A stretch of 10,000 nt of DNA from Chiua virens (Eukaryota; Basidiomycota; Agaricomycetes; Boletales; Boletaceae): positions 12,501-22,500 of the forward strand of contig JAHNUO010000104.1 in the NCBI GenBank assembly GCA_019787685.1, in the 5' to 3' direction. Shown here piece by piece: positions 1 through 7,773 of this stretch. The position numbers and the translations under genes were made by a program. The notes beneath the pieces are model-generated. The model did not search any database and had not been told where the DNA came from. It saw nothing but the letters and a program-made list of their open reading frames with translations. Every line of letters begins with the position of its first letter. The first letter of the stretch is position 1.

Positions 1-77
1 ATGTTGGTTGATGGTTTGTGCGATGTTGTAGTATGTTTGGTATATGTTGGTTGATGGTTTGTGAGATGTTGTGGTCA
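1..77. repeat. End of a 43-bp tandem repeat (two copies visible)
   Basis: The block beginning atgttggttgatggtttgtg at base 1 recurs at base 44, giving a 43-bp period. The second copy follows the first with only two or three differences and then fades after about 34 bases. The window probably starts inside a longer array that continues to the left. No function is visible. It is most simply read as one of the subrepeat families of the rDNA intergenic spacer. Confidence 0.75.
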
Positions 78-138
78 CTGGATATTAAAGTAGCCTATAA
101 TACAGCAATACTGCAATCGATCAGTTGGTTATTCTTTA

Positions 139-1966
139 TATCGTCGACAGTGGCCAGTCTGTTGGACATTTCGGCGAGTATGAGTTTCAAAAAAAATTCC
201 AATCGTTATGTTTCCGATCGAGCATACCATTTTCCCAGCTCGCATCAATCGTTTGACGATGAGTTGGGCCAAAATTCAGACACAAAAATTTTTCGTCGAC
301 CCGTGCCGCCTGGTGGGCTCCTGGTGGCCGCCACGGCGAGCATGAGTTTCAAAAAAAATTCCAATCGTTTATGTTTCCGATCGGCATACTATTTTCCCAG
401 CTCGCATCAATCGTTTGACGATGAGTTGGGCAAAATTCAGACACAAAAATTTTTTCGTCGACCGTGCCGCCTGGTGGGCTTGTGGCCGCCACGGCGAGCA
501 TGAGTTTCAAAAAAAAATCCAATCGTTATGTTTCCGATCGGCATACCATTTTCCCAGCTCGCATCAATCGTTTGACGATGAGTTGGGCAAAATTCAGACA
601 CAAATTTTTTTTCGTCGACCGTGCCGCCTGGTGGGCTCCTGGTGGCCGCCACGGCGAGCATGACTTTCAAAAAAAAATTCCCAATCGTTATGTTTCCGAT
701 CGGCATTAACCATTTTCCCAGCTCGCATCAATCGTTTGACGATGAGTTGGGCAAAATTCAGACACAAAATTTTTTTCGTCGACCGTGCCGCCTGGTGGGC
801 TCCTGGTGGCCGCCACGGCGAGCATGAGTTTAAAAAAAAAAAATCCAATCGTTATGTTTCCGATCGGCATACCATTTTCCCAGCTCGCATCAATCGTTTG
901 ACGATGAGTTGGGCAAAATTCAGACACAAAAATTTTTCGTCGACCGTGCCGCCTGGTGGGCTCCTGGTGGCCGCCACGGCGAGCATGAGTTTCAAAAAAA
1001 AATTCCAATCGTTATGTTTCCGATCGGCATACCATTTTCCCAGCTCGCATCAATCTTTTGACGATGAGTTGGGCAAAATTCAGACACAAAAATTTTTTCG
1101 TCGACCGTGCCGCCTGGTGGGCTCCTGGTGGCCGCCACGGCGAGCATGAGTTTCAAAAAAAAAATTCCAATCGTTATGTTTCCGATCGGCATACCATTTT
1201 CCCAGCTCGCATCAATCGTTTGACGATGAGTTGGGCAAAATTCAGACACAAAAATTTTTTCGTCGACCGTGCCGCCTGGTGGGCTCCTGGTGGCCGCCAC
1301 GGCGAGCATGAGTTTCAAAAAAAAATTCCAATCGTTATGTTTCCGATCGGCATACCATTTTCCCAGCTCGCATCAATCGTTTGACGATGAGTGGGCAAAA
1401 TTCAGGACACAAAAATTTTTCGTCGACCGTGCCGCCTGGTGGGCTCCTGGTGGCCGCCACGGCGAGCATGAGTTTCAAAAAAAAATTCCAATCGTTATGT
1501 TTCCGAATCGGCAATACCATGTTTCCCAGCTCGCATCATCGTTTGACGATGAGTTGGGCAAAATTCAGACACAAAATTTTTTCGTCGAACCGTGCCGCCT
1601 GGGGGCTCCTGGTGGCACGCCACGGCGAGCAGGAGTTTCAAAAAAAATTCCAATCTGTATGTTTCCGATCGGCATACCATTTTCCCCGCTCGCATCAACG
1701 TTTGACGATGAGTGGGCAAAATTCAGACACAAAAATTTTTTCGTCGACCGTGCCGCCTGGTGGGCTCCTGGTGGCCGCCACGGCGAGCATGAGTTTCAAA
1801 AAAAATTCCAATCGTTATGTTTCCAATCGGCATACCATTTTTCCCAGCTCGCATCAATCGTTTGACGATGAGTTGGGCAAAATTCAAGACACAGATTTTT
1901 TTTCGCTCGCATCAATCGTTTTGGACGATGAGTTGGGCAAATTCAAGACACAAGATTTTTTTTCGC
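139..1966. repeat. IGS tandem array, ~161-bp unit, ten units plus a shortened one
   Basis: The anchor gatgagt recurs at 258, 420, 577, 741, 903, 1063, 1224, 1385, 1548, 1707, 1867 and 1927. Ten intervals are 157-164 bp and the last is 60 bp. Each unit has an A run of 7-11, a block with the palindrome CCGATCGG, a small hairpin (atcgtttgacgat), an AT block (cagacacaaaaattttt), a SalI-like gtcgac, and a GC-rich block (ctggtggccgccacggcgag). The leftmost unit (139-200) is strongly diverged, as expected at the edge of an array kept uniform by unequal exchange. Copies differ mainly in A- and T-run length. Since 161 is not a multiple of three, the unit has no stable reading frame. It lies in the rDNA intergenic spacer; a specific function cannot be read from it. 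Confidence 0.93.
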
Positions 1967-2258
1967 CAACCTGATGCATCATACAAATTATACCACAGTG
2001 TAGGCACGGGGAGGGGTTGCGTTTGATTGTAGGATATTCGATTTATTCTACGAGCAAATTTTCCCATAGTGGAGGTACAGGCGTGAATTTCAGTTTTTGG
2101 GGCCCTTTATTCTCTCTCTCACACCCTTGTTTAACCAGAAACGATTTACACGTCCATTAGCACATATTTCCGTGCCCACGGACTTTTTTTTATCGTTCCA
2201 GTCACCTGGGTGCCCATGTCGTGTACCGGCCAAAGCTTCCAAATAATCGGACGTCCAC
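1967..2258. other. Single-copy intergenic spacer
   Basis: No gene is seen here. Two loosely similar segments (ccacagtgtaggcacgg at about 1993 and ccatagtggaggtacagg at about 2064) hint at an old degenerate repeat. The only strong structure is a short hairpin followed by a T run, listed separately. Confidence 0.6.
2169..2191 (+). terminator. Hairpin followed by eight T: possible transcript-ending or pausing element
   Basis: TCCGTG (2169-2174) and CACGGA (2177-2182) form a perfect 6-bp stem around CC. A C and then eight T (2184-2191) follow. On the + strand this looks like a GC hairpin plus T tract. A two-base loop is tight, so one closing pair may open. T runs of this length stop RNA polymerase III, but no Pol III promoter was found upstream on this strand. 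Function is therefore uncertain, and chance remains possible in a spacer rich in homopolymers. Confidence 0.25.
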
Positions 2259-2265
2259 AAAAAAA
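2259..2265 (-). terminator. Pol III T-run terminator
   Basis: Seven T on the minus strand lie about 25 bases after the tRNA-like part, beyond the A tail. Four or more T on the non-template strand normally stop Pol III. This would give a short transcript of roughly 105 nt. Confidence 0.4.
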
Positions 2266-2290
2266 CCAAGTTTTTTTTTTTTTTTTGCCG

Positions 2291-2301
2291 GGATTCGAAC
2301 C
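2291..2301 (-). promoter_or_regulatory. Pol III B box
   Basis: The minus-strand sequence ggttcgaatcc is an exact match to the canonical B box, the TFIIIC-binding part of tRNA-type promoters. It lies inside an intact T stem-loop, which argues against a random match. Confidence 0.75.
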
Positions 2302-2342
2302 CGGGACCCACGGCTTGCGAGTCAAAGACGCTATGGTCATCG

Positions 2343-2352
2343 CCACCAAGCC
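2343..2352 (-). promoter_or_regulatory. Pol III A box
   Basis: The minus-strand sequence ggcttggtgg fits the tRNA A-box pattern RGCNNAGTGG with one change (G for the usual A14). It lies at normal spacing from the B box. If active, transcription would start about 12 bases upstream, near 2365. Confidence 0.55.
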
Positions 2353-2367
2353 GCACAGGCAGGAGCG

Positions 2368-2714
2368 TGCAAGAGAGCACTTAAACTGCGCATCGGAAGT
2401 ATTGTACATGTATGTATATATATCATCGCTGGCATTTGTCTTTTTATGCATCTAAATGAATTATTACATTAATATAGATTTTTAAAAATAAAAAAAAAGA
2501 TTTATTAAACAAAAAGAATGCGACACTATTGGAAATTGAACCCACGACCAGATGAAAGCAATTATATTTAGATTATGAAAAACACACAATCTAAATAATA
2601 TTTGTAAAAAAATCGACAAGGATAATGCACTATTAATAGTAATAATCGTATGATAATATTAATTAAAAATAGAACATAAAAAGCTTTAGTGCCCACCCCT
2701 GTATGTATGCATTG
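2368..2714. other. AT-rich intergenic spacer
   Basis: This is very AT-rich single-copy DNA with A runs and no gene. It contains the 10-bp inverted repeat listed separately. A lone B-box-like string on the minus strand near 2531-2542 has no A box, so I do not call it. Confidence 0.6.
2565..2597. repeat. 10-bp perfect inverted repeat (AT-rich hairpin)
   Basis: TATTTAGATT (2565-2574) and AATCTAAATA (2588-2597) are perfect reverse complements separated by 13 bases. It could form a hairpin or cruciform or bind a dimeric protein. In DNA this AT-rich, moderate inverted repeats also arise by chance. Confidence 0.6.
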
Positions 2715-3066
2715 TATTTAGCCAGGTTTCAGTTTGATACATACCTCTGTAAGTATGCAATTTAAAAAGTTTAGCCGGGTTTCAAACACGCGCAGGCAGC
2801 ATTGATAATGAATGCATGCCAACACACACACGCAATTGTACGGGTACACACACACACGTTCACGCAAGCGCACGCATTTATATTTAGCCAGGTTTCAGTT
2901 TGATACATACCTCTGTAAGTATGCAATTTAAAAAGTTTAGCCGGGTTTAAACAAGCGCAGGCAGCATTGATAATGAATGCATATCAATGGTATGACAGTG
3001 TATAACACAAACACACACGCGCAATTGTACGGGTACACACACACACACGTTCACGCAAGCGCACGC
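2715..3066. repeat. 166-bp direct duplication in the IGS
   Basis: Copy one (2715-2880) and copy two (2881-about 3066) share the order tatttagccaggtttcag, gatacatacctctgtaag, tatgcaatttaaaaag, gcaggcagcattgataatg, a CA-rich stretch, gcaattgtacgggtacac and cgttcacgcaagcgcacgc. Copy two is longer because its CA-rich parts have grown and about 15 bases differ around 2983-3000. Each copy also holds an internal near-repeat (tttagccaggttt and tttagccgggttt, about 50 bases apart). This suggests a step-by-step history: a small duplication, then the 166-bp duplication, then CA expansion. Confidence 0.9.
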
Positions 3067-3094
3067 GCACGCACACGCCACACACACACACACA

Positions 3095-3150
<56 letters not shown>

Positions 3151-3158
3151 GCACACAC
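3067..3158. repeat. (CA)n microsatellite with CG-containing flanks
   Basis: A long CA tract runs from about 3078 to 3148, broken once by a doubled C near 3101, and is flanked by alternating gcacgcgcac and acgcgcacac. Alternating purine-pyrimidine DNA of this kind can adopt Z-form and is prone to slippage. It grows out of the CA-rich end of the second 166-bp copy. The open frames crossing it encode only Thr-His or Val-Cys repeats and are not genes. Confidence 0.95.
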
Positions 3159-3263
3159 ATTCAATAATACAGCGGTGTTTTATATATGTTCACACTATTC
3201 CGAAGCAATATCGCAGTGTATTTAATATAATTTACAAAAACTCGCGATTTTATTAACATAACA

Positions 3264-4968
3264 TCGATCCGATAAAACGAATATGCATGGTGAATTTACC
3301 GTGCATATGTCGTCATTTGGATAGACGATCACCTGGACAATAATCAGAAAAAAAGACTTATATGCATGGCGCATTTACCGTGCATATGACTTCAGTTGGA
3401 TAGACGACCACTTGGACATCGATCAGATAAAACGAATATGCAAGGTGAATTTACCGTACATATGACTTCAGTTGGATAGCCGACCACTTGGACATCGATC
3501 AGATAAAACGAATATGCATGGTGAATTTACCGTGCATATGACTTCAATTGGATAGACGACCACTTGGACATCGATCAGATAAAACGAATATGCATGGTGA
3601 ATTTACCGTGCATATGACTTCAATTGGATAGACGACCACTTGGACATCGATCAGATAAAACGAATATGCAAGGTGAATTTACCGTGCATATGACTTCAGT
3701 TGGATAGCCGACCACTTGGACATCGATCCGATAAAACGAATATGCATGGTGAATTTACCGTGCATATGACTTCAATTGGATAGACGACCACTTGGACATC
3801 GATCAGATAAAACGAATATGCATGGTGAATTTACCGTGCATATGACTTCAATTGGATAGACGACCACTTGGACATCGATCAGATAAAACGAATATGCAAG
3901 GTGAATTTACCGTGCATATGACTTCAGTTGGATAGCCGACCACCTGGACATCGATCAGATAAAACGAATATGCAAGGTGAATTTACCGTACATATGACTT
4001 CAGTTGGATAGACGACCACTTGGACATCGATCAGATAAAACGAATATGCATGGTGAATTTACCGTGCATATGACTTCAATTGGATAGACGACCACTTGGA
4101 CATCGATCAGATAAAACGAATATGCAAGGTGAATTTACCGTGCATATGACTTCAGTTGGATAGCCGACCACTTGGACATCGATCCGATAAAACGAATATG
4201 CAAGGTGAATTTACCGTGCATATGACTTCAGTTGGATAGCCGACCACCTGGACATCGATCAGATAAAACGAATATGCAAGGTGAATTTACCGTACATATG
4301 ACTTCAGTTGGATAGCCGACCACTTGGACATCGATCCGATAAAACGAATATGCAAGGTGAATTTACCGTGCATATGACTTCAGTTGGATAGCCGACCACT
4401 TGGACATCGATCCGATAAAACGAATATGCAAGGTGAATTTACCGTGCATATGACTTCAGTTGGATAGCCGACCACCTGGACATCGATCAGATAAAACGAA
4501 TATGCAAGGTGAATTTACCGTGCATATGACTTCAGTTGGATAGCCGACCACTTGGACATCGATCCGATAAAACGAATATGCAAGGTGAATTTACCGTGCA
4601 TATGACTTCAGTTGGATAGCCGACCACCTGGACATCGATCAGATAAAACGAATATGCAAGGTGAATTACCGTGCATATGACTTCAGTTGGATAGCCGACC
4701 ACTTGGACATCGATCCGATAAAACGAATATGCAAGGTGAATTTACCGGCATATGACTTCAGTTGGATAGCCGACCACCTGGACATCGATCAGATAAACGA
4801 ATATGCAAGGTGAATTTACCGTGCATATGACTTCAGTTGGATAGCCGACCACCTGGACATCGATCAGATAAAACGAATATGCAAGGTGAATTTACCGTGC
4901 ATATGACTTCAGTTGGATAGTCGATCCGAAAAAACGAATATGCAAGGTGAATTTACCGTACCTGGTGC
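3264..4968. repeat. IGS tandem array of 76-bp hairpin-bearing monomers (about 22 copies)
   Basis: The anchor atatgca recurs at 3281, 3360, 3436, 3512, 3588, 3664 and then every 76 bp to 4652, then 4727, 4801, 4877 and 4938. The second monomer is diverged and the last is shortened by about 15 bp. Each monomer reads roughly: acatcgatcagataaaacga, then a stem-loop, then gacttcarttggatag and cgaccacytgg. The stem-loop is arm ATATGCA(T/A)GGT, loop GAATTT, arm ACCGTGCATAT, so 11 positions pair with one T.G wobble (or an A/G mismatch). Variants at linked sites define higher-order repeats. The array ends about 120 bp before the candidate Pol I start, the position where spacer enhancers lie in other animals. 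That role is inferred only from position. Confidence 0.95.
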
Positions 4969-4990
4969 TATTGATCGATCTCGAGTGTGA

Positions 4991-5040
4991 ACTCTATCCA
5001 CCTGGATGCCATATGCACGGTGGATTATACCGTGATAGTC
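4991..5040. repeat. Diverged orphan copy of the 76-bp hairpin next to the promoter
   Basis: Outside the array, the order ccacctgga, then atatgcacggt, then a 7-base loop, then accgtgatag repeats the monomer layout with many changes. The inner stem CACGGT (5016-5021) / ACCGTG (5029-5034) is perfectly paired. The wobble position of the array monomers is C here, giving a true C-G pair. This suggests an old monomer in which the paired core was kept. Confidence 0.6.
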
Positions 5041-5077
5041 AGATTTGTGGATCGAGAACCTCAGTGGAGCTATATCA

Positions 5078-5102
5078 ATTTTTAACTATATAGTCGGGAA
5101 GG
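5078..5102 (+). promoter_or_regulatory. Candidate RNA polymerase I start region
   Basis: The sequence ttttaactatatagtcggga is a TATATA-type core followed by a G-rich start, resembling the start regions of fly and other insect rDNA promoters as I remember them. Position supports it: it is the first unique DNA after the repeat array and about 655 bp before 18S, a reasonable 5' ETS length (Drosophila has about 860). No second copy was seen elsewhere in the spacer, so there is no evident duplicated spacer promoter. The exact start base is not known. Confidence 0.4.
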
Positions 5103-5750
5103 TGGTAGTGTGTGCGGTGAAATTGCGAGTACGGTCAGATCAACGCTTAATCAAACGCAAACGATTTTTGACTTGTTTACTTAGTGCATTCGATCCGTAA
5201 GAACGTGCTATTATCAACATGCAGAGTACTGACATAGTCGTGGTGATACAGCGACTGAAAATAAGTTTTGTGTGTGCTAATAGTCGTGGTGCTTAAAAAA
5301 CATAGCGACTGAAAATAAGTGTTGTGTGTGCAAAAAGTCGTGGTGCGTAAAAAACATAGCGACTGAAAATAAGTTTTGCGTGAGTTTGTGTGTCGTGGTA
5401 GCGACCGATAAATAATTACCACCAAGTAAGGCGACGAGGAACGCTGGCACAGTACTAGTTGCTGTGTTGGGACAACCCTCTTGTGTCACCACCATAAACC
5501 ATAAATCCAACCTCAAATTGAGGACATCACTTCTAACAGTGTTTGGACTCGTATCGCAATCATGTCCTATTATACCAATAGACTTGGTGCAAACGATCGA
5601 TGTAGTGTGTGTGTCAGTGTCATGTGGTGATGCTCTCCGTAAAACGAGAGTCACCGGCACTGATGATATGATTTACACATAGAGTAGGTTTCCATTGCAT
5701 TCGTATTCCCGTAATACGGTGCATAAAATCGAAATATTAAATCTATCAAA
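5095..5750 (+). other. 5' external transcribed spacer (5' ETS)
   Basis: This is the segment between the candidate start and the 18S 5' end, expected to be transcribed by Pol I and removed during small-subunit assembly. It contains short hairpin repeats (5236-5405) and then about 340 bp of single-copy sequence. Open frames across 5464-5682 and on the opposite strand have no recognisable protein features. The left edge depends on the promoter call. Confidence 0.6.
5236..5405 (+). repeat. 46-56-bp hairpin repeats in the 5' ETS
   Basis: The motif gtcgtggt occurs at about 5237, 5283, 5337 and 5392. In the first three copies it is followed by cagcgactgaaaataag or tagcgactgaaaataag, then a GT-rich stretch. 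In each copy AGTCG and CGACT can pair around the unit's middle. The fourth copy is shortened to GTCG-tggtag-CGAC, which keeps only the stem. Copies two and three also share a run of six A. In the precursor RNA this would form a row of similar hairpins. Confidence 0.8.
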
Positions 5751-6974
5751 ATTCTGGTTGATCCTGCCAGTAGTATATGCTTGTCTCAAAGATTAAGCCA
5801 TGCATGTCTAAGTACAAGCAAAAATAAAGTGAAACCGCAAAAGGCTCATTATATCAGTTATGGTTTCCTTAGATCGTATCCACAATTACTTGGATAACTG
5901 TGGTAATTCTAGAGCTAATACATGCATTTAAAGAGAGACCGGAAACGGAATCTCTGCTTTTATTAGATTTAAACCAATGCGGTGTGCTTCGGTGCTCCAC
6001 AAACAAATGGTTGAACTCTGGATAATTTGTTGATCGCATGGTCTCGTACCGGCGACGGATCTTTCAAATGTCTGCCCTATCAACTATTGAAGGTAGTGTC
6101 TTGGACTACCTTGGTTGCAACGGGTAACGGGGAATCAGGGTTCGATTCCGGAGAGGGAGCCTGAGAAACGGCTACCACATCTAAGGAAGGCAGCAGGCGC
6201 GTAAATTACCCACTCCCAGCACGGGGAGGTAGTGACGAAAAATAACAATACAAGACTCACATCCGAGGCCTGTAATTGGAATGAGTACACTTAAATCCTT
6301 TAACGAGGATCAATTGGAGGGCAAGTCTGGTGCCAGCAGCCGCGGTAATTCCAGCTCCAATAGCGTATATTAAAGTTGTTGCGGTTAAAACGTTCGTAGT
6401 TGAACTTGTGTTCCGCACGGGCTACTACCACAGGCTAGTTTACTAGTCCGGTAATTTGTCTTATCTTGTCTTGGCATTAGTCTTGGCAAAAGTGCGTGGA
6501 CGTATTATCGGCGTGTTCGCTCTTGGCAGCGTTCACATAAGCTCATGTGCAGTGATCTTAACCGATTGTTGTTGTGAGCCGATACAAATTACTTTGAACA
6601 AATTAGAGTGCTTAAAGCAGGCTTGTAATGCCTGAATATTTTGTGCATGGAATAATGAAATAGGACATCTGTTCTACTTTCATTGGTTTAATAGACCAAG
6701 ATGTAATGATTAATGGAAGCAGTTGGGGGCATTAGTATTACAACGCGAGAGGTGAATTCTAGACCGTTGTAAGCCTGACTAAAGCGAAAGCATTGCCAAA
6801 GATGTTTTCATTTAATCAAGAACGAAAAGTTAGAGGTCGAAGGCGATCAGATACCGCCCTAGTTCTAACCATAAACGATGCCAGCTAGCAATTGAGTGTA
6901 GCTACTACTATGGCTCTTTCAGTCGCTTCTCGGAAACCAAAGCTTTTGGGCTCCGGGGGAAGTATGGTTGCAAA

Positions 6975-7023
<49 letters not shown>

Positions 7024-7567
7024 GCGGCTTAATTTGACTCAACACGGGAAAACTTACCAGGTCCGAACATAAATGAGTAAGACAGATTGATAGCTCTTTC
7101 TCGAATCTATGGGTGGTGGTGCATGGCCGTTCTTAGTTCGTGGAGTGATTTGTCTGGTTAATTCCGATAACGAACGAGACTCAAATATATTAAATAGATG
7201 CAGTCAGGATTATGACATTGAAACTTGCATACTCTTTTGTTATGGTGGCCGCAAGGTTGCTAATAACATATTGTGGTGGTGTAGGTGGAGTCATACCTGT
7301 CTGTTTGTCTAAATAACCAAAGTAGACACTTGCTTCGTAAATGGACAAATTGTGTCTAACAATAATGAGATTGAGCAATAACAGGTCTGTGATGCCCTTA
7401 GATGTCCTGGGCTGCACGCGCGCTACAATGAAGGTATCAACGTGTGTTTCCTAGGCCGAGAGGTCCGGGTAAACCGCTGAACCACCTTCTTGCTTGGGAT
7501 TGTGAACTGAAACTGTTCACATGAACCTGGAATTCCCAGTAAGTGCGAGTCATTAACTCGCATTGAT

Positions 7568-7613
<46 letters not shown>

Positions 7614-7724
7614 AATTGTTTAGTGAGGTCTCCGGACGTGATCGCTGCGACGCCTCGTGTGTTGCAGTTGCTTTACAGAAGTTGACCGAACTTGGTTATT
7701 TAGAGGAAGTAAAAGTCGTAACAC

Positions 7725-7758
<34 letters not shown>
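5751..7758 (+). rRNA. 18S rRNA: 18S small-subunit ribosomal RNA gene, complete
   Basis: This is the RNA of the 40S ribosomal subunit. The 5' end attctggttgatcctgccag is at 5751-5770. The 530-loop gtgccagcagccgcggtaa is at 6330-6348, the 3' decoding region acacaccgcccgtcgctac is at 7586-7604, and the mature 3' end ggatcatta is at 7750-7758. The length is 2008 nt, close to Drosophila (1995 nt) and above the ~1.8 kb common in animals; the extra length lies in V4 (about 6410-6600) and V7 (about 7190-7320). The block cgttcgtagttgaacttgtg (6391-6410) is fly-like. Several near-universal sites carry one-base changes, for example gaggtgaattct for gaggtgaaattct (near 6749-6760) and aacacgg for aacaagg (near 7720-7726). 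The copy may therefore hold assembly errors or be a minor, decaying variant. No intron or insertion is seen. Confidence 0.97.
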
Positions 7759-7773
7759 TTGATTTATTTCGTA

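Larger units (their letters stand above)
2259..2367 (-). mobile_element. tRNA-derived SINE-like element with Pol III promoter, A tail and T7 stop
   Basis: On the minus strand an A-box match (ggcttggtgg, 2352-2343) is followed about 41 bases later by a perfect B box (ggttcgaatcc, 2301-2291). The B box sits in a full T arm: stem CCGGG/CCCGG around loop TTCGAAT. Sixteen A follow directly (+ strand T run, 2271-2286), and then seven T (+ strand A run, 2259-2265) that could end Pol III transcription. The acceptor stem does not pair: the 3' side is CAAAAAA and the 5' side about GCCTGTG. The anticodon stem is also poor, so this is not a working tRNA gene. The form fits a short tRNA-derived retroposon (SINE) or a tRNA pseudogene. 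I found no clear target-site duplication, so the ends are approximate. Confidence 0.65.

Noticed and set aside
1269..1974. Open frames of 197-198 codons on the + strand in the 161-bp array
   Set aside because: The repeat unit is not a multiple of three and length changes in A/T runs shift the frame. The frames exist in parallel and on both strands and encode only translated repeat DNA with no protein features.
2291..2360. Functional tRNA gene on the minus strand
   Set aside because: Only the T arm and promoter boxes are sound. The acceptor stem cannot pair because its 3' half is poly(A), and the anticodon stem is poor.
2531..2542. Second B-box-like string (minus strand ggttcaatttcc)
   Set aside because: No A box lies at the right distance and there is no stem around it; likely chance.
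2947..3225. Open frames rich in Thr-His or Val-Cys repeats
   Set aside because: They are translations of the (CA)n microsatellite and its flanks.
3264..4968. CRISPR-like regular repeats
   Set aside because: There are no unique spacers between repeats. The whole 76-bp unit is repeated, with shared variants, in an animal rDNA spacer.
5277..5682. Open frames in the 5' ETS on both strands
   Set aside because: They follow the repeated hairpin units or have no protein features, and the region lies between the promoter and 18S.
7109..7417. Short open frames inside 18S
   Set aside because: They lie in a clear rRNA gene, and nothing suggests a protein.
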